The notes: generated by a model not told the origin, from the letters alone. Numbered from the stretch's first letter, positions 27,544-37,208 are shown. The stretch is 64,000 nt of DNA from JAEUOS01 sp031423955 (GCA_031423955.1 JANPGJ010000069.1:1-64000), one strand, 5' to 3'. A program made the numbers and translations.

Positions 27544-28485
27544 TCAGGGCGGCGCCTTGCGCGCGGCGCGTGCAGGCAATGCGGCTGATTTCACTGCCGG
27601 CTTCTGCGGCGCCGCTGCGAACGCCCGTACACTGTCCCGATAGGCGCGCGGACTCATGCCGAACCACTGGCGGAAGCGCCGGGTGAAGTAGGCCTCGTCG
27701 GCGAAGCCGGAGGCATAGGCGACTTCGGCGATACGCGCGGCGGTATTGGCCAGCAGTTCCTGCGCGCGTTCAAGCCGCCGCTCGGTGACCAGTTCGGTGA
27801 ACGTCTTGCCGGTCTCCTTTTTGAGCAGGTGCGCCAGATAATTGGGCGACAGAAACGCCGCAGCCGCCGCATCGGCCAGCGATATCTCGTCGGACAAATG
27901 CTCGCGAATATGCCGGGTCACGCGGGTCAACGCATCGCGCCGGCTGGCGCCCGCGCCCTGCGCCGCCGCCAACCGCAGCAACTCGCTTTCGCGGCTTTGC
28001 ACCACCGTGCCGATCAACTGCAGCAACAGTCCACGCAACACTTCCAGCGAGCCGAAGCGCCGCTCGCGATTGGCCGCCAGCATGCGTTCGGTGAGTTGTT
28101 CGATGGCGGTGAATTCGTCCGGCGCGAACGAAAAGTCCAGATACTCCTGCAACAGGAACGGCGCCAGTTCCGGCGCCCGCGCAAGCGGCACGTCCTCCAG
28201 ATCGAGAGGGTCGATTGCCAGGTCGGGGCGCAGGAACCGCGGCGAGAAATTGATCACGATGAAGCGCGAGCCCGGCGGATGCGGCACCATGTGCACCCGG
28301 TAGGGCAGCACGAAGCACAGGTCGCCGCGCGCGAAACGGCGCACCGCGCCACCGATCTGCTGGCGCGAATCACCCGCCAGGTTGACCTGGATCTGGAAGT
28401 ATTCGTGACGGTGCGGATGGTCCAGCGCCGGGCGCACGGTCTGGTCGCGAATGTCGAAGTCAAGATGCTCCGCCCGCTCCGACAT
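27544..28485 (-). CDS. AraC-family transcriptional regulator
   Basis: The protein has 313 residues. An N-terminal cupin-like sensor half (PHRHEYFQIQVNLAG, ARGDLCFVLPYRVH) is followed by the double helix-turn-helix domain, with AAFLSPNYLAHLLKKETGKT as the first recognition unit and IAEVAYASGFADEAYFTRRF, then WFGMSPRAYR, as the second. ATG 28485 has AGGA upstream; an ATG 14 codons earlier is also possible. It is the third gene after an amidohydrolase and an alpha/beta hydrolase on the same strand and probably regulates them. The extra basic C-terminal tail, with Ala and Lys runs, is unusual. Confidence 0.9.
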   Translation of the reverse strand: MSERAEHLDFDIRDQTVRPALDHPHRHEYFQIQVNLAGDSRQQIGGAVRRFARGDLCFVLPYRVHMVPHPPGSRFIVINFSPRFLRPDLAIDPLDLEDVPLARAPELAPFLLQEYLDFSFAPDEFTAIEQLTERMLAANRERRFGSLEVLRGLLLQLIGTVVQSRESELLRLAAAQGAGASRRDALTRVTRHIREHLSDEISLADAAAAAFLSPNYLAHLLKKETGKTFTELVTERRLERAQELLANTAARIAEVAYASGFADEAYFTRRFRQWFGMSPRAYRDSVRAFAAAPQKPAVKSAALPARAARKAPP

Positions 28486-28558
28486 GCCGTAGGTCCTGAT
28501 GTCGCCCGGTCCTGCGCTTGCAACCATGTCGATCCCGCGTCAGTCCGCAGCGTACGCC

Positions 28559-29638
28559 TCAGCCTGCATATACCTGGGCCGGCTGCGCGAAAAATGTTTC
28601 CAGCGCGTGGAACGCGATTTCCCAGTTCTTCGAACGCAGGCTGGTGTGGGCGATGCCGGGCATGATGACGAAGCGCTTGTCCGGGTGCGCCAGCTTGAGA
28701 AAGTAATTGGTCAAATCCTGCATGCCGGCGATGCCATCGTATTCGCCGCGCATGATCATTGCCGGCACGTTGAGCTTCTCCGGGTCGCACACCGGCAGGT
28801 TGGCCGACATGTCGAGGTAGGTGCCGGTCGGCACCGACGAATCGAGTTTCAACACCGCATCGGCGAACGCCCCGACCACCGCGAGATCGGTGGTGCCGGG
28901 ATGGTCGCGGGTGAAAATGCTTTCGATCATCGCGCGATCGATCGGCCGCCGCTTGTTGTTGCGCCACTGCTCGATGCGCTTGCTGCGATTGGCCAGCGTG
29001 GGGCTGCCCTCGCCGGTCCAGACAAACGCGTCGAGCGCGATGCGCAGAACGCGCTGCGGATGGCGCTCGGCGAACAGCGCCGCGCGCAATGCGCCCGAGG
29101 ACGCGCCGTACATCAGGAGCCTGGGTTCGCCGGTCTGGCCGATGATGTACTGACTGGCCGCTTCGAGATCGTCGGCGCCGTTGGCAATGTCGCAGTTGAC
29201 ATCGCGCGTCTTGGTCGAGCGGCCGTAGCCTTCGTGGTCGAGGCACCAGGTGTCGTAACCCAGCCGCGCGAAGCGATCCATCGCCGACAAGTGCGGCTTG
29301 CCCGGCACCTGCAGGTCGAAGACCGGCGTGCTGGCCATCGACGAGCCATGGACGAACAGGATCACACCGTTCTTTGCCTTGCCGGTCGTAGCAGCCAGCC
29401 GCTTGCGCCACATGAACAGCCGGATCGTCTCGCCACCAGCGGTGCGGGTGGTCCAGTGCTCGCTGCCGACCACGCGCGCCAGCCCGGCGGCGCGCGCGGG
29501 TCCGGCGGCCGCCTCCGCGCCCGGTGCCGCAGCCGCCCCGGCGATCCCCGCGCCAAGCGCCAGCAGCGCCCGGCGTCCGGGTTGGCGCGGCGCCTGCGTC
29601 GGTGCGCGCGGCTTTCGCTCAGGCGCTGCGATTGACAT
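28559..29638 (-). CDS. Alpha/beta hydrolase with twin-arginine-like signal
   Basis: The protein has 359 residues. The N-terminus carries GRRALLALGAGIAGAAAAPG, a Tat-type signal. The hydrolase core shows the nucleophile elbow MYGASSGALRA, an acid in GEYDGIAG and a His in GIAHTSL. The lid and substrate are not identifiable. ATG 29638 overlaps the end of the amidohydrolase gene by 20 bases, indicating translational coupling. Together with the amidohydrolase and AraC genes it looks like a small regulated catabolic operon acting in the periplasm. Confidence 0.85.
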   Translation of the reverse strand: MSIAAPERKPRAPTQAPRQPGRRALLALGAGIAGAAAAPGAEAAAGPARAAGLARVVGSEHWTTRTAGGETIRLFMWRKRLAATTGKAKNGVILFVHGSSMASTPVFDLQVPGKPHLSAMDRFARLGYDTWCLDHEGYGRSTKTRDVNCDIANGADDLEAASQYIIGQTGEPRLLMYGASSGALRAALFAERHPQRVLRIALDAFVWTGEGSPTLANRSKRIEQWRNNKRRPIDRAMIESIFTRDHPGTTDLAVVGAFADAVLKLDSSVPTGTYLDMSANLPVCDPEKLNVPAMIMRGEYDGIAGMQDLTNYFLKLAHPDKRFVIMPGIAHTSLRSKNWEIAFHALETFFAQPAQVYAG

Positions 29639-31133
29639 AGCCGTAGGCCATGTTGGTGCGGCCGTCGCCATGCAGGTCGTAATTCGCCTTGGCAACCGCC
29701 ACCGCGTCGGTGGCCAGGGACGCACGCTGCTCGCGGGTGAACCGGTACAGGCGCGCCGAGTTGTCGCCGAAGACCGCGTTCTTGACCGCGCCGTCGGCCG
29801 GTCCGAGCGGCTTGTAGCCGTACTTCTTCTGCATCTCCTCAGGGATCTCGAGTCGGCGCAGAGCTTCGATCTGCCATTGCGGCGCACCGGTCCAGACCGC
29901 GTCCGAACCCCACACCACGTGATCGACGCCAAGCCCCTTGATCAGTTGGCCCATCATCGCGGCACACAGGCGCGGTTCGGCGACGGTGCTCTGCGCGAAA
30001 ATCTGCCCGAGGTCGCCGTAGACGTTCTTGACCCCGTATTTTTCCGGGATCTCGGCCAGATCGGTGATCCAGTCGATGCGGCCGGTCTTCTCGAACTGCT
30101 CCCAGCCGGTCATGTGCGCGCCGCCGGAAAAACGCCACGCCGAGTGATAGATGATGAAGTTGAGTTGCGGCCAGTCTTTCGCCGCCTTCGCGACATCGCG
30201 GACGTCGGCGTACTTGAGCAGATTCGGAAATTGCTGCGTGGTTGACGGCGGAAACAGCCCCTTGTGTACGCACACGTTGGCCAGGCTTGGTTGTGACTTG
30301 CTGGCCTTGACCAGCTTTTCGTAGAACGGGTAGAGTAGTTTTTCGTCGTCCAGGTGCCACGGATGCCGCGCCAGTTGCTTGTTGGTGTTGTCGCCGACGG
30401 TGTAACCCTTGAACGAATCGGGTTTAAGGGTTTCCAGGTCGCGGTCGACCTTGTCCAGCCAGCCGGGCATGCCGGGCATGAAGATCGCGTGCGAAAACAT
30501 GCGCTTGGCGCCGGCCTTCTTGTTGACGTCGGCACGGGTTTCCGCCTTCATCTCGTTGGTCAGGAACCAGTCGCGCGGCTCTTCCGACCCGGAGCCGGAA
30601 ATCAGCGCCACCTTGGTGTCGCTGTCGAGATAAATCTCCTTGAAGTAGTTGGCGAACTTGAGGTCTTCAAGCGTTTGCGGCTTGTTCACCAACGCCGGAT
30701 TCCAGCCCGCCTTGCCGACCGCCTCACGCGAGCGCACAAAGCCTTCGAGACGCGTGTCGTCGCGCAGGAAATGCGTATGCATGTCCATGATGAACTGGCC
30801 CTTCAACGCCGCGGCGCGCGCATTGGCCATCTCCGGTGTCTGCGCCTCGGCGCGGCTGACCATGTAGAGCGGGCCGAATGTGTCGTTCATCGCCACAAAC
30901 GCCGCGGCCATGCCGGCAGCGCTCTTGAAAAAGGCGCGCCGGCTGATGCCGTGACGGCGCGCCATTTCAGCGCCGATCGACTTGACCCGCGCTTCGAATT
31001 CGCGCTGCTTGGGCGTCTGCGGCCCGGGCATGAATTCATCCGACGACACCGATTGCACCGGAATCGGCGACGGGAACAGGGTTGATTCGGCCGGCGCGAG
31101 TTGCGCCAGTTCTTCCAGAGACAGCATGCTCAT
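29619..31133 (-). CDS. Amidohydrolase (amidohydrolase_2 type) with internal Tat motif
   Basis: The protein has 504 residues. A metal-binding HxH is seen in FIMDMHTHFLRDD. Further expected ligands are the His in NFIIYHSAWRFSGG and the Asp in VVWGSDAVWTG. This is the PF04909-type barrel that includes decarboxylases and hydrolases of aromatic acids. A twin-arginine motif, SRRAFFKSAAGMAAAF, starts at about residue 64, so an unusually long n-region precedes the hydrophobic stretch. ATG 31133 has an AAGGGAG site. The coupled alpha/beta hydrolase lies directly downstream. The substrate is unknown. Confidence 0.85.
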   Translation of the reverse strand: MSMLSLEELAQLAPAESTLFPSPIPVQSVSSDEFMPGPQTPKQREFEARVKSIGAEMARRHGISRRAFFKSAAGMAAAFVAMNDTFGPLYMVSRAEAQTPEMANARAAALKGQFIMDMHTHFLRDDTRLEGFVRSREAVGKAGWNPALVNKPQTLEDLKFANYFKEIYLDSDTKVALISGSGSEEPRDWFLTNEMKAETRADVNKKAGAKRMFSHAIFMPGMPGWLDKVDRDLETLKPDSFKGYTVGDNTNKQLARHPWHLDDEKLLYPFYEKLVKASKSQPSLANVCVHKGLFPPSTTQQFPNLLKYADVRDVAKAAKDWPQLNFIIYHSAWRFSGGAHMTGWEQFEKTGRIDWITDLAEIPEKYGVKNVYGDLGQIFAQSTVAEPRLCAAMMGQLIKGLGVDHVVWGSDAVWTGAPQWQIEALRRLEIPEEMQKKYGYKPLGPADGAVKNAVFGDNSARLYRFTREQRASLATDAVAVAKANYDLHGDGRTNMAYGYVNRSA

Positions 31134-31297
31134 GATGGTTCTCCCTTGAAATTGGCGCCGGGTTCGACGGCGCGGATTCAACAAAACGAAAACTCTACAT
31201 CCAGACAAACGCTTCAAGCATCCGGCAACAGCGAACGACCCACGGCAACGTCGCTGTCGATCACGAATATACCGGCCCTGACTTGCACATGCGACCC

Positions 31298-32563
31298 TCA
31301 AAGAAAGCGAAAAGCGGCAAGCGTGACCAGTGTCGGCGGAAATGCGGCAACCAGCAACCCCAGCGGATTGATGGCGTTGTCAGTCAAATGATCCTTGAGA
31401 ATCGAAAAGCCGGCCGGATTGGGCGCGTTGGCGACAATGGTCAATCCGCCGCCGGTCACCGCACCGGCTACCAGGGAATACTTGAACTCGGCTGACAAGC
31501 CATCGACCAGCGATCCCAGGTAAGTCAGCGCCGCGTTGTCGGTCACCGCGGTCAGGAGGGTGGCGCCGTAATAGACCTGCGTGGCGCTCATCTTCAACAA
31601 CAGCGGCTGCAGCCACCATTGCTGCTGCCCGCCGAGCACCACCAGGCCTGCCAGGAAAAACGCGACCAAAAACGCCTCGCGCATGATCAGACGATCCTGA
31701 TAAGCCGGGTAAGCCTGAACGAATGCCAGATAAAAGATGAAGATGCCGAGATACATCTCGGCGTGATGGGCAAACACGATCACGGCAAACAGGAAGGCCA
31801 TTGAAATGATGGTGACGACCCCGGGCATCTTGACCATGCCTTCGCTTGATTGGCCGGTCGCGGGTTTCAGAGTCGCCAGTTCACGTCGAAACAGGAATGC
31901 CAACGCGAGTGCATTGAAAATCACCGCCAACGCCGCCTTCCACCCGAAAACAGACAGCATAAACAGCGAATCCCAGCCCCACTTTGTCGCCACCATCAGC
32001 ACCGGCGGCGCGGCAAACGAGGTCAGCGTGCCGCCGATCGAAATATTGACGAACAGCACGCCGATGATGGCGTACTTGAAACGGGTGGTCAGGCCGGCAG
32101 CGAAAAAGCGGTCGCGCAACAGCATTGCCGCCAGCGTCATCGCCGCCGGTTCGGTAATCAACGAACCCAGTAGCGGCACCAAGGCCAGCACACAGACGAA
32201 AAACGCCAACTCGCGTGGCAATGGTGTTATCGCGCTGACCCCACGCACCAACTGGCCCGCCACAGCGAGAATCGGCCGGCTCGCGGCGATCACCATCACC
32301 ACGAAAACGAACATCGGCTCGGTGAACTCGCGCGAATCCAGGTAGCCCAGGGTCGCCTGCTTGCCGGCTAGCGCAAACATGGCAAGCATCAGCAGCATTG
32401 CCCAAAAACCGAACACCGCCTCCACTTCACCAAGCAGGTGCCAGGCGCCGGCGTGCGCGGGATGCCGCAGGGCAAGCCGGTGGAACAATGGCGTCGAGAA
32501 GGTATGCAGCAGCGCGATCGTGAATAGAGCGAGCGCTACCCATTGCAAGGTGCCGGTTGCCAT
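31298..32563 (-). CDS. Putative sodium/proton antiporter (PF07399-like)
   Basis: The 421-residue polytopic membrane protein has about ten hydrophobic helices. It resembles the putative Na+/H+ antiporter family of the ion-transporter superfamily; pieces include LITEPAAMTLAAMLL, GGTLTSFAAPPVL and YYGATLLTAVTDNAALTYLG. Conserved polar residues within helices (Thr-Glu-Pro; Thr-Asn-Asn-like) suit ion binding. ATG 32563 is preferred over one six codons upstream. It follows another carrier gene of the same superfamily by 138 bases, so the two may act as a pair in ion or pH balance. Confidence 0.8.
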   Translation of the reverse strand: MATGTLQWVALALFTIALLHTFSTPLFHRLALRHPAHAGAWHLLGEVEAVFGFWAMLLMLAMFALAGKQATLGYLDSREFTEPMFVFVVMVIAASRPILAVAGQLVRGVSAITPLPRELAFFVCVLALVPLLGSLITEPAAMTLAAMLLRDRFFAAGLTTRFKYAIIGVLFVNISIGGTLTSFAAPPVLMVATKWGWDSLFMLSVFGWKAALAVIFNALALAFLFRRELATLKPATGQSSEGMVKMPGVVTIISMAFLFAVIVFAHHAEMYLGIFIFYLAFVQAYPAYQDRLIMREAFLVAFFLAGLVVLGGQQQWWLQPLLLKMSATQVYYGATLLTAVTDNAALTYLGSLVDGLSAEFKYSLVAGAVTGGGLTIVANAPNPAGFSILKDHLTDNAINPLGLLVAAFPPTLVTLAAFRFL

Positions 32564-32701
32564 GGTTTTCTCAGAACGCAAGAAGAAATCGTAGCGAGCG
32601 GGTCAAGACCGCATCGAGAAACGCTGCCGTAATTTCGTATGGCGAGCGTCGCAGCTGCGGGATCGGCCCGCGCAGTAGATTTTTCCTCACGCTCTCACGG
32701 C

Positions 32702-34141
32702 TCAATAGCCTTTCTTGAGCAAGTCCTGCGCTTCACCGGCGGCTTCCGGTGCGGCCGGTTTCGCCGGTCGCTCCGCAGCAGGTTGAACCGCCGTCGCGGC
32801 AGCGCCCGCCGAAGCGCCGCCCTTGACCCGCTTTTCAGTCGGATGCCATCCCAGAACGGCCAGCATGAAGAAGAATCCCAATACGTACCCGACTGTCACA
32901 TGCCAGCCACCCTTGAGCCAGGCGCCCACCGAGCGGGCTTCCGGGAACTGGTTCGCCAGCGCCACCCCGGCCGATGAACCAAACCAGATCATCGAGCCGC
33001 CAAATCCCACCGCGTAGGCAAGAAAGCCCCAGTCATAGCCGCCCTGCTTGAGGGCCAGCGCCGTGAGCGGAATGTTGTCGAACACGGCCGAGACAAAACC
33101 CAGCCCGAGGGCGGTTTGCCATGATGCCGCCGGCAGGTGCTCGACCGGCATCAGCGAAGCAATGGTCACCAGCGAGAGCAGGAAAATCGCGCCCTTGAAG
33201 GCCCCCGGCAGGAGGGACCAGTCAGGACGACGGATCGGCAACGCCACCAGGATCGCCACCCAGACCGCGACACCGATCACCGGAAAATGATCGAGAATCT
33301 GCGGAAACCGCAAATTGGCGGTGACGTTGGCAATGATCGCGACCACCAGAATGAATACGCAGATGCCAACCCGCGCCCAATCCACCTTCAGGCCGGCCGG
33401 CGCATCCCTGGTGATCGGGTTGTAGGCATGTTGCTGGCGCGCGGCCATCACGCCGAAAAACCCGAGCGCCACGAAAGCCGCGGCATAGGCATGAAAAACA
33501 TCCACTGGGTTCACGCCATCAATCCACATCATGGTGGTGGTGGTATCGCCGACCACGCTGCCGGAGCCGCCGGCATTCGATGCCGCCACCACGGCGGCGA
33601 GATAGCCGATATGCACCTTGTGGCGGAACACGCCGGCCGCCACCGTGCCGCCGATCAGGGCCGCCGCGATATTGTCGAGGAATGCCGACAGCACGAACAC
33701 CAGGACCAGCAGCACGAAACCGCCTTTCCAGTCGTCTGGCAAATAGCGTGGCAGCAGGTCCGGCACACGGCTGTCCTCGAACTGCTTGGACAAGAGAGCG
33801 AAGCCGAGCAGCAACCCCAGCAGATTGGCCAGCACCACCCACTCATGGCCAAGATGCGCGAGCAGGCCGTCGAACCCCGGACCCGGCTTGAACCCGGTAA
33901 CCAGCAACTTGTAGAGCGTGATCAGCACCAGGCCGCCGACCGCGATATTGAAGGTGTGATGATGAAAAAGCGCGATGCCGAGCAGCACGCAGGCGAACAG
34001 GATGAAGTCGAGCGGCACCGGTCCGAGCATCACCAGCGCCGGCGTGTAGCCCGCTGCAGCCGCGGCTTGCGCCACGCCGCAGGCACCGAACGCGGCGAGC
34101 AGCAGCAGGACCTTGAACACCTTCAGATAAAGCAGCTTCAT
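32702..34141 (-). CDS. NhaD/citrate-type ion transporter
   Basis: The 479-residue membrane protein has an N-terminal signal-like helix and about eleven further helices. It fits the arsenite/NhaD/citrate transporter superfamily: VFVLSAFLDNIAAALIGGTV and FVSAVFDNIPLTALAL are the two inverted-repeat DN motifs expected to line the ion site, and SNAGGSGSVVGDTTTTMMW is the matching conserved loop. The C-terminal ~50 residues are Ala/Pro-rich and probably cytoplasmic. Sodium/proton exchange is the most likely activity; citrate or arsenite transport cannot be ruled out. ATG 34141 starts directly at the hydrophobic helix. Confidence 0.82.
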   Translation of the reverse strand: MKLLYLKVFKVLLLLAAFGACGVAQAAAAAGYTPALVMLGPVPLDFILFACVLLGIALFHHHTFNIAVGGLVLITLYKLLVTGFKPGPGFDGLLAHLGHEWVVLANLLGLLLGFALLSKQFEDSRVPDLLPRYLPDDWKGGFVLLVLVFVLSAFLDNIAAALIGGTVAAGVFRHKVHIGYLAAVVAASNAGGSGSVVGDTTTTMMWIDGVNPVDVFHAYAAAFVALGFFGVMAARQQHAYNPITRDAPAGLKVDWARVGICVFILVVAIIANVTANLRFPQILDHFPVIGVAVWVAILVALPIRRPDWSLLPGAFKGAIFLLSLVTIASLMPVEHLPAASWQTALGLGFVSAVFDNIPLTALALKQGGYDWGFLAYAVGFGGSMIWFGSSAGVALANQFPEARSVGAWLKGGWHVTVGYVLGFFFMLAVLGWHPTEKRVKGGASAGAAATAVQPAAERPAKPAAPEAAGEAQDLLKKGY

Positions 34142-34348
34142 TGACTTGATCTCCCCCAAGAATCACCTGCGAAAACAAAGTGTCAACCCGTTGCGATTGC
34201 CGGGCACGGACTGTCGCAGCAGACAACATACCTCTTCAATTCGCTACGGAAACGCGGCCCGCCAGAAACGGCCGCCAATTCAGCCCCTGCCGCCCGATGC
34301 CGGGGCATTTTTTTGTTCTCTGCCATCCGGCCACGGAAACGCTCGCCG

Positions 34349-35557
34349 CTACCGCGTGTTTTTACGCACCCAGTCAGCGATACGCGCCACGCCATCCCTG
34401 ATCGCCTGCTCCGACGCCGCATAGGAAAAACGGATGTGCTGGCCTTCTCCCGCCACCCGACTGCCAAAATGGATGTCGGCCAACACCGCCACCCCGGCTT
34501 CGTTGAGCAGCTTCTTGCGAAACTCCTCGGAGTCGGCACAGCCGGTCATGCGGCAGGCTTCCGTCACATTGGGCCAGGCGTAAAACGCGCCGCCCGGCAA
34601 CAGGCAACTCACGCCGGGCACCTGGTTTAGCAGCCCGACGATCAGGTCACGGCGCTTCAGGAACGAGGCTTTCATCATCTCGGCCGCTTCCTGCGGACCG
34701 TTGAGCGCCTCGACCGCCGCCCACTGGCTGATGTGCGAGGCACAGGATTCGGTATTGGTGACCCAGCGCGTGAAGGTCGGCGCCAGCGCGCGGTTGACCG
34801 CATAGCCGATGCGCCAGCCGGTCATCGCCCAGGTTTTCGATGCGCCGTCGGAAATGATGGTGCGCTCCAGCATGCCGGGCAAGGCGGCGATCGACTGGAA
34901 TGCACCGTCATAGATCAGGCGCGAATAGATTTCGTCGGCATAGATCCACACCTGCGGGTGGCGGCGCAGGATCGCGGCGATGTCCGCCAGGTCCTGCGCG
35001 CTCAACGAACCACCGGTCGGGTTGTGCGGGGTGTTGAGGATCAGCATCCGCGTGCGCGGCGTGATCGCGGCTTCGAGTTCATTCGGGTCGAAGGCGAACT
35101 TGCGCGCTTCCTTCAGGCCGAGCGGCACCGGCACCGCGCCATTGGCGACGATCTGCGATTCGTAGATCGGGAACCCCGGATTGGGGTAGATCACCTCGTC
35201 ACCGGTCCCGAAGTCGGTGGTCGACAGGATCGCGTAGGCGATGAAGGGCTTGGCGCCAGAGCCGACCACCACGTCGTCGGCCACGACATTGAGGCCGCGC
35301 ATGCGGTTGACCTCAAGCGCGATCGCCTCGCGCAACTCGGGAATGCCGTTCGACGGCGTGTAACCGTGCCGGCCCTCGCGAATCGCCTTGACCGCCGCGT
35401 CCTGGATGTTGACCGGGGTCGGAAAGTCCGGCTGGCCGATGCAAAAGGAAATGATGTCGGCCCCGGCACGCTGCAAGGCGGTGACTTCGGCCAGGACGAC
35501 AAAGGCGTTTTCGGTGCCGAGAGCGGAGGCGCGGTGCGAGAGTCGGGGTGACGACAT
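34349..35557 (-). CDS. Class I/II pyridoxal-phosphate aminotransferase
   Basis: The protein has 402 residues. The PLP lysine is in SDGASKTWAMTGWRIGY. Other fold-type I signatures are RHGYTPSNGIPELREAIA, LNTPHNPTGG and IYADEIYSRLIY. It belongs to the aspartate/aromatic aminotransferase Igamma branch; the amino donor is not predictable from these motifs. ATG 35557 (MSSPRLSHRA) was chosen over one ten codons upstream. It is the left flank of the retron-like locus. Confidence 0.9.
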   Translation of the reverse strand: MSSPRLSHRASALGTENAFVVLAEVTALQRAGADIISFCIGQPDFPTPVNIQDAAVKAIREGRHGYTPSNGIPELREAIALEVNRMRGLNVVADDVVVGSGAKPFIAYAILSTTDFGTGDEVIYPNPGFPIYESQIVANGAVPVPLGLKEARKFAFDPNELEAAITPRTRMLILNTPHNPTGGSLSAQDLADIAAILRRHPQVWIYADEIYSRLIYDGAFQSIAALPGMLERTIISDGASKTWAMTGWRIGYAVNRALAPTFTRWVTNTESCASHISQWAAVEALNGPQEAAEMMKASFLKRRDLIVGLLNQVPGVSCLLPGGAFYAWPNVTEACRMTGCADSEEFRKKLLNEAGVAVLADIHFGSRVAGEGQHIRFSYAASEQAIRDGVARIADWVRKNTR

Positions 35558-35683
35558 GGCTTGATCGGGAAATGGGTTGAAGAACACAATTGTAGTGCGG
35601 CCGGGCGAGATGTTCGAGCGATCGCCCGTCAGCCCTTGATCACCGTCGATTTCCCGTCATCAAGCCATTGTGAAAATCCCGCC

Positions 35684-37045
35684 TCAGGTGCCGCCGGCCG
35701 AGCGCCACGCGATACTTTCAAACATCGCACGCAGTCTTGCCCCGCGTGCCGGATGCACGTGCGCCAGATGCGCGACCCGCCCCTGCAAGTGCGCCCGAAA
35801 ATCAGGCACGTCGTCGCGATTCTGGATATCCGGCCCGTCGCGAATGCATTGATGCAATACTGCCTTGAGCCGGTCAAACTCCACGCGCCGAATGTTGGGG
35901 TGATGATTCACCACCAGACCCACAACAGTTTGCCGTTGCCCACCGCGCATCAGGCGGGTCTTCACCGGATTGATCGCGAATCCTTCAGCCACAAGCACAG
36001 GCGTGATCGCGTCGACCAAACGCGAAGCGCCACGCGCGAACGCGACATCTCCCGAGAAGGTCAGATCGTCGGCATATCTGCTGTATGCCGCGCCGGCATC
36101 GTCAGCCAGGGCAGCAAGCCGTAAATCAAGTTTGAACGAACACAGGTTGGCAAGCATTGGGGACGTCGGTGCGCCTTGCGGCAAGTGTGGTGCCGAATAT
36201 GGATTGAGCGTCCGCCATTGCAGCGGCAGGCCCGTGGCTGCTGCGATCAGGTGGGATCGCGATGCGGCGTGTGTGCACAAACCCGTCAGTTTCCATGCCA
36301 CCGCCTTGGGATAGCCTAGCGAACAGAACATGGCATGTACCCGCGCAGCTGAAACACTGGCGAAGAAATCACGCAAGTCCATGCGCAGCACCAGCGCCTG
36401 CCCGGCGTGCTGGCTCTCATGACTGAGGCACGAGTGGCGCGCGCGAAAGCCGTGCGCGGCTTCATGCGGCGGCACAAACTCAAGCATGCCCTTGAGGATT
36501 CTCCGCTGGATCGCCTTCAGCCGACTCTTCGGCGCCTCCAGAAGTCGCAGGGAACCGTTGCGCTTTTTGATCCATCGGTAGTGATAATGGCGCAAGGCTT
36601 CGCTGTCGGCATGCGCAAAACCATTTTGCGCCGCAAACCAGTCGAGCTCGCTGTCATGCAAACCTAGCCAGTGCGCGAGATCGGTCGTCGTCGGTAAATC
36701 GGGCACCGCCCACTGACAAGTCGGATAAGCCCGTGCCTGCATCACTCTTGGCGCAACGAAATAGCCGCATAGCTGCGGCGCACGGACCTGCCCGTCCCAG
36801 GCGCCGACAAACCCGCGATGCCGAGCGATCAACAGGACCAGCGGCTCGACCAGTGCAGCGAGGCCGGGGCCGGCATAAACGCCGAATTTCCGATGAACCG
36901 CGGTGACCATGGCATCCAGCCAGCGCCATTCCCGCCCCAGAGCGCTAGCGAGCCGTGTTTTGGCTGCCACCCTGTTGTTGTCAGCGGTGATCAGCGCGTC
37001 GGCGAGACCGCGCGCCACCCGGTTCTGTTGATTGGCCTGGTTCAT
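35684..37045 (-). CDS. ret: Retron-type reverse transcriptase with variant hallmark motifs
   Basis: The protein has 453 residues from ATG 37045. An N-terminal extension of ~120 residues precedes the RT domain. RT motifs in order: AHGFRARHS, catalytic Asp in LRMDLRDFFASV, LPQGAPTSPMLAN, the active site YSRYADDLTFSG, and RQTVVGLVVN. The overall layout resembles the long myxobacterial Mx162-type retron RTs as I recall them (same YADDLTFS, GLVVN and AAHGF context). Two retron hallmarks differ: HESQH (residues 209-213) sits where NAxxH is expected, and VVG replaces VTG. The start was chosen because the putative msr-msd RNA ends 17 bases before it; earlier in-frame starts at 37096 and 37129 would lie inside that RNA. 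No Shine-Dalgarno sequence is evident. Some RT stretches are lower in GC than the flanks. It may act in anti-phage defence, as known retrons do. Confidence 0.85.
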   Translation of the reverse strand: MNQANQQNRVARGLADALITADNNRVAAKTRLASALGREWRWLDAMVTAVHRKFGVYAGPGLAALVEPLVLLIARHRGFVGAWDGQVRAPQLCGYFVAPRVMQARAYPTCQWAVPDLPTTTDLAHWLGLHDSELDWFAAQNGFAHADSEALRHYHYRWIKKRNGSLRLLEAPKSRLKAIQRRILKGMLEFVPPHEAAHGFRARHSCLSHESQHAGQALVLRMDLRDFFASVSAARVHAMFCSLGYPKAVAWKLTGLCTHAASRSHLIAAATGLPLQWRTLNPYSAPHLPQGAPTSPMLANLCSFKLDLRLAALADDAGAAYSRYADDLTFSGDVAFARGASRLVDAITPVLVAEGFAINPVKTRLMRGGQRQTVVGLVVNHHPNIRRVEFDRLKAVLHQCIRDGPDIQNRDDVPDFRAHLQGRVAHLAHVHPARGARLRAMFESIAWRSAGGT

Positions 37046-37061
37046 GATGGTGCGAATCGGG

Positions 37062-37078
37062 TGCGGCAGCCCTTTCAA
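37062..37078 (-). repeat. Retron a2 arm
   Basis: TTGAAAGGGCTGCCGCA on the minus strand is the 3' partner of a1 and ends 17 bases before the RT start codon. Confidence 0.75.
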
Positions 37079-37092
37079 CCAGACTGGTCGTG

Positions 37093-37131
37093 GCATGTGC
37101 AATTCTGCGCAGCGCGCAGTGCCGCACATGC
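37093..37131 (-). other. msd-like long hairpin
   Basis: Two nested perfect stems, 8 bp (GCATGTGC with GCACATGC) and 6 bp (CTGCGC with GCGCAG, triloop GCT), are separated by a 4/4 internal loop. This would be the reverse-transcribed part of the retron, ending close to the a2 arm. Confidence 0.65.
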
Positions 37132-37208
37132 TGCGAATTGTTCAACTGCATTCAATGCCGCAGGGGAACCCTGCGGAGAGCGCCGGGTGTCGCCACCTTT
37201 TGCTCCGC

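Noticed and set aside
34290..34320. Stem followed by seven T on the plus strand
   Set aside because: No plus-strand gene lies upstream, and on the minus strand it has no T-run after the stem, so a terminator role is unsupported.
36403..36421. HESQH in the RT as a zinc-protease HExxH motif
   Set aside because: It lies within the RT fold at the exact position of the retron NAxxH motif, between AAHGF and the catalytic Asp strand; no protease domain is around it.
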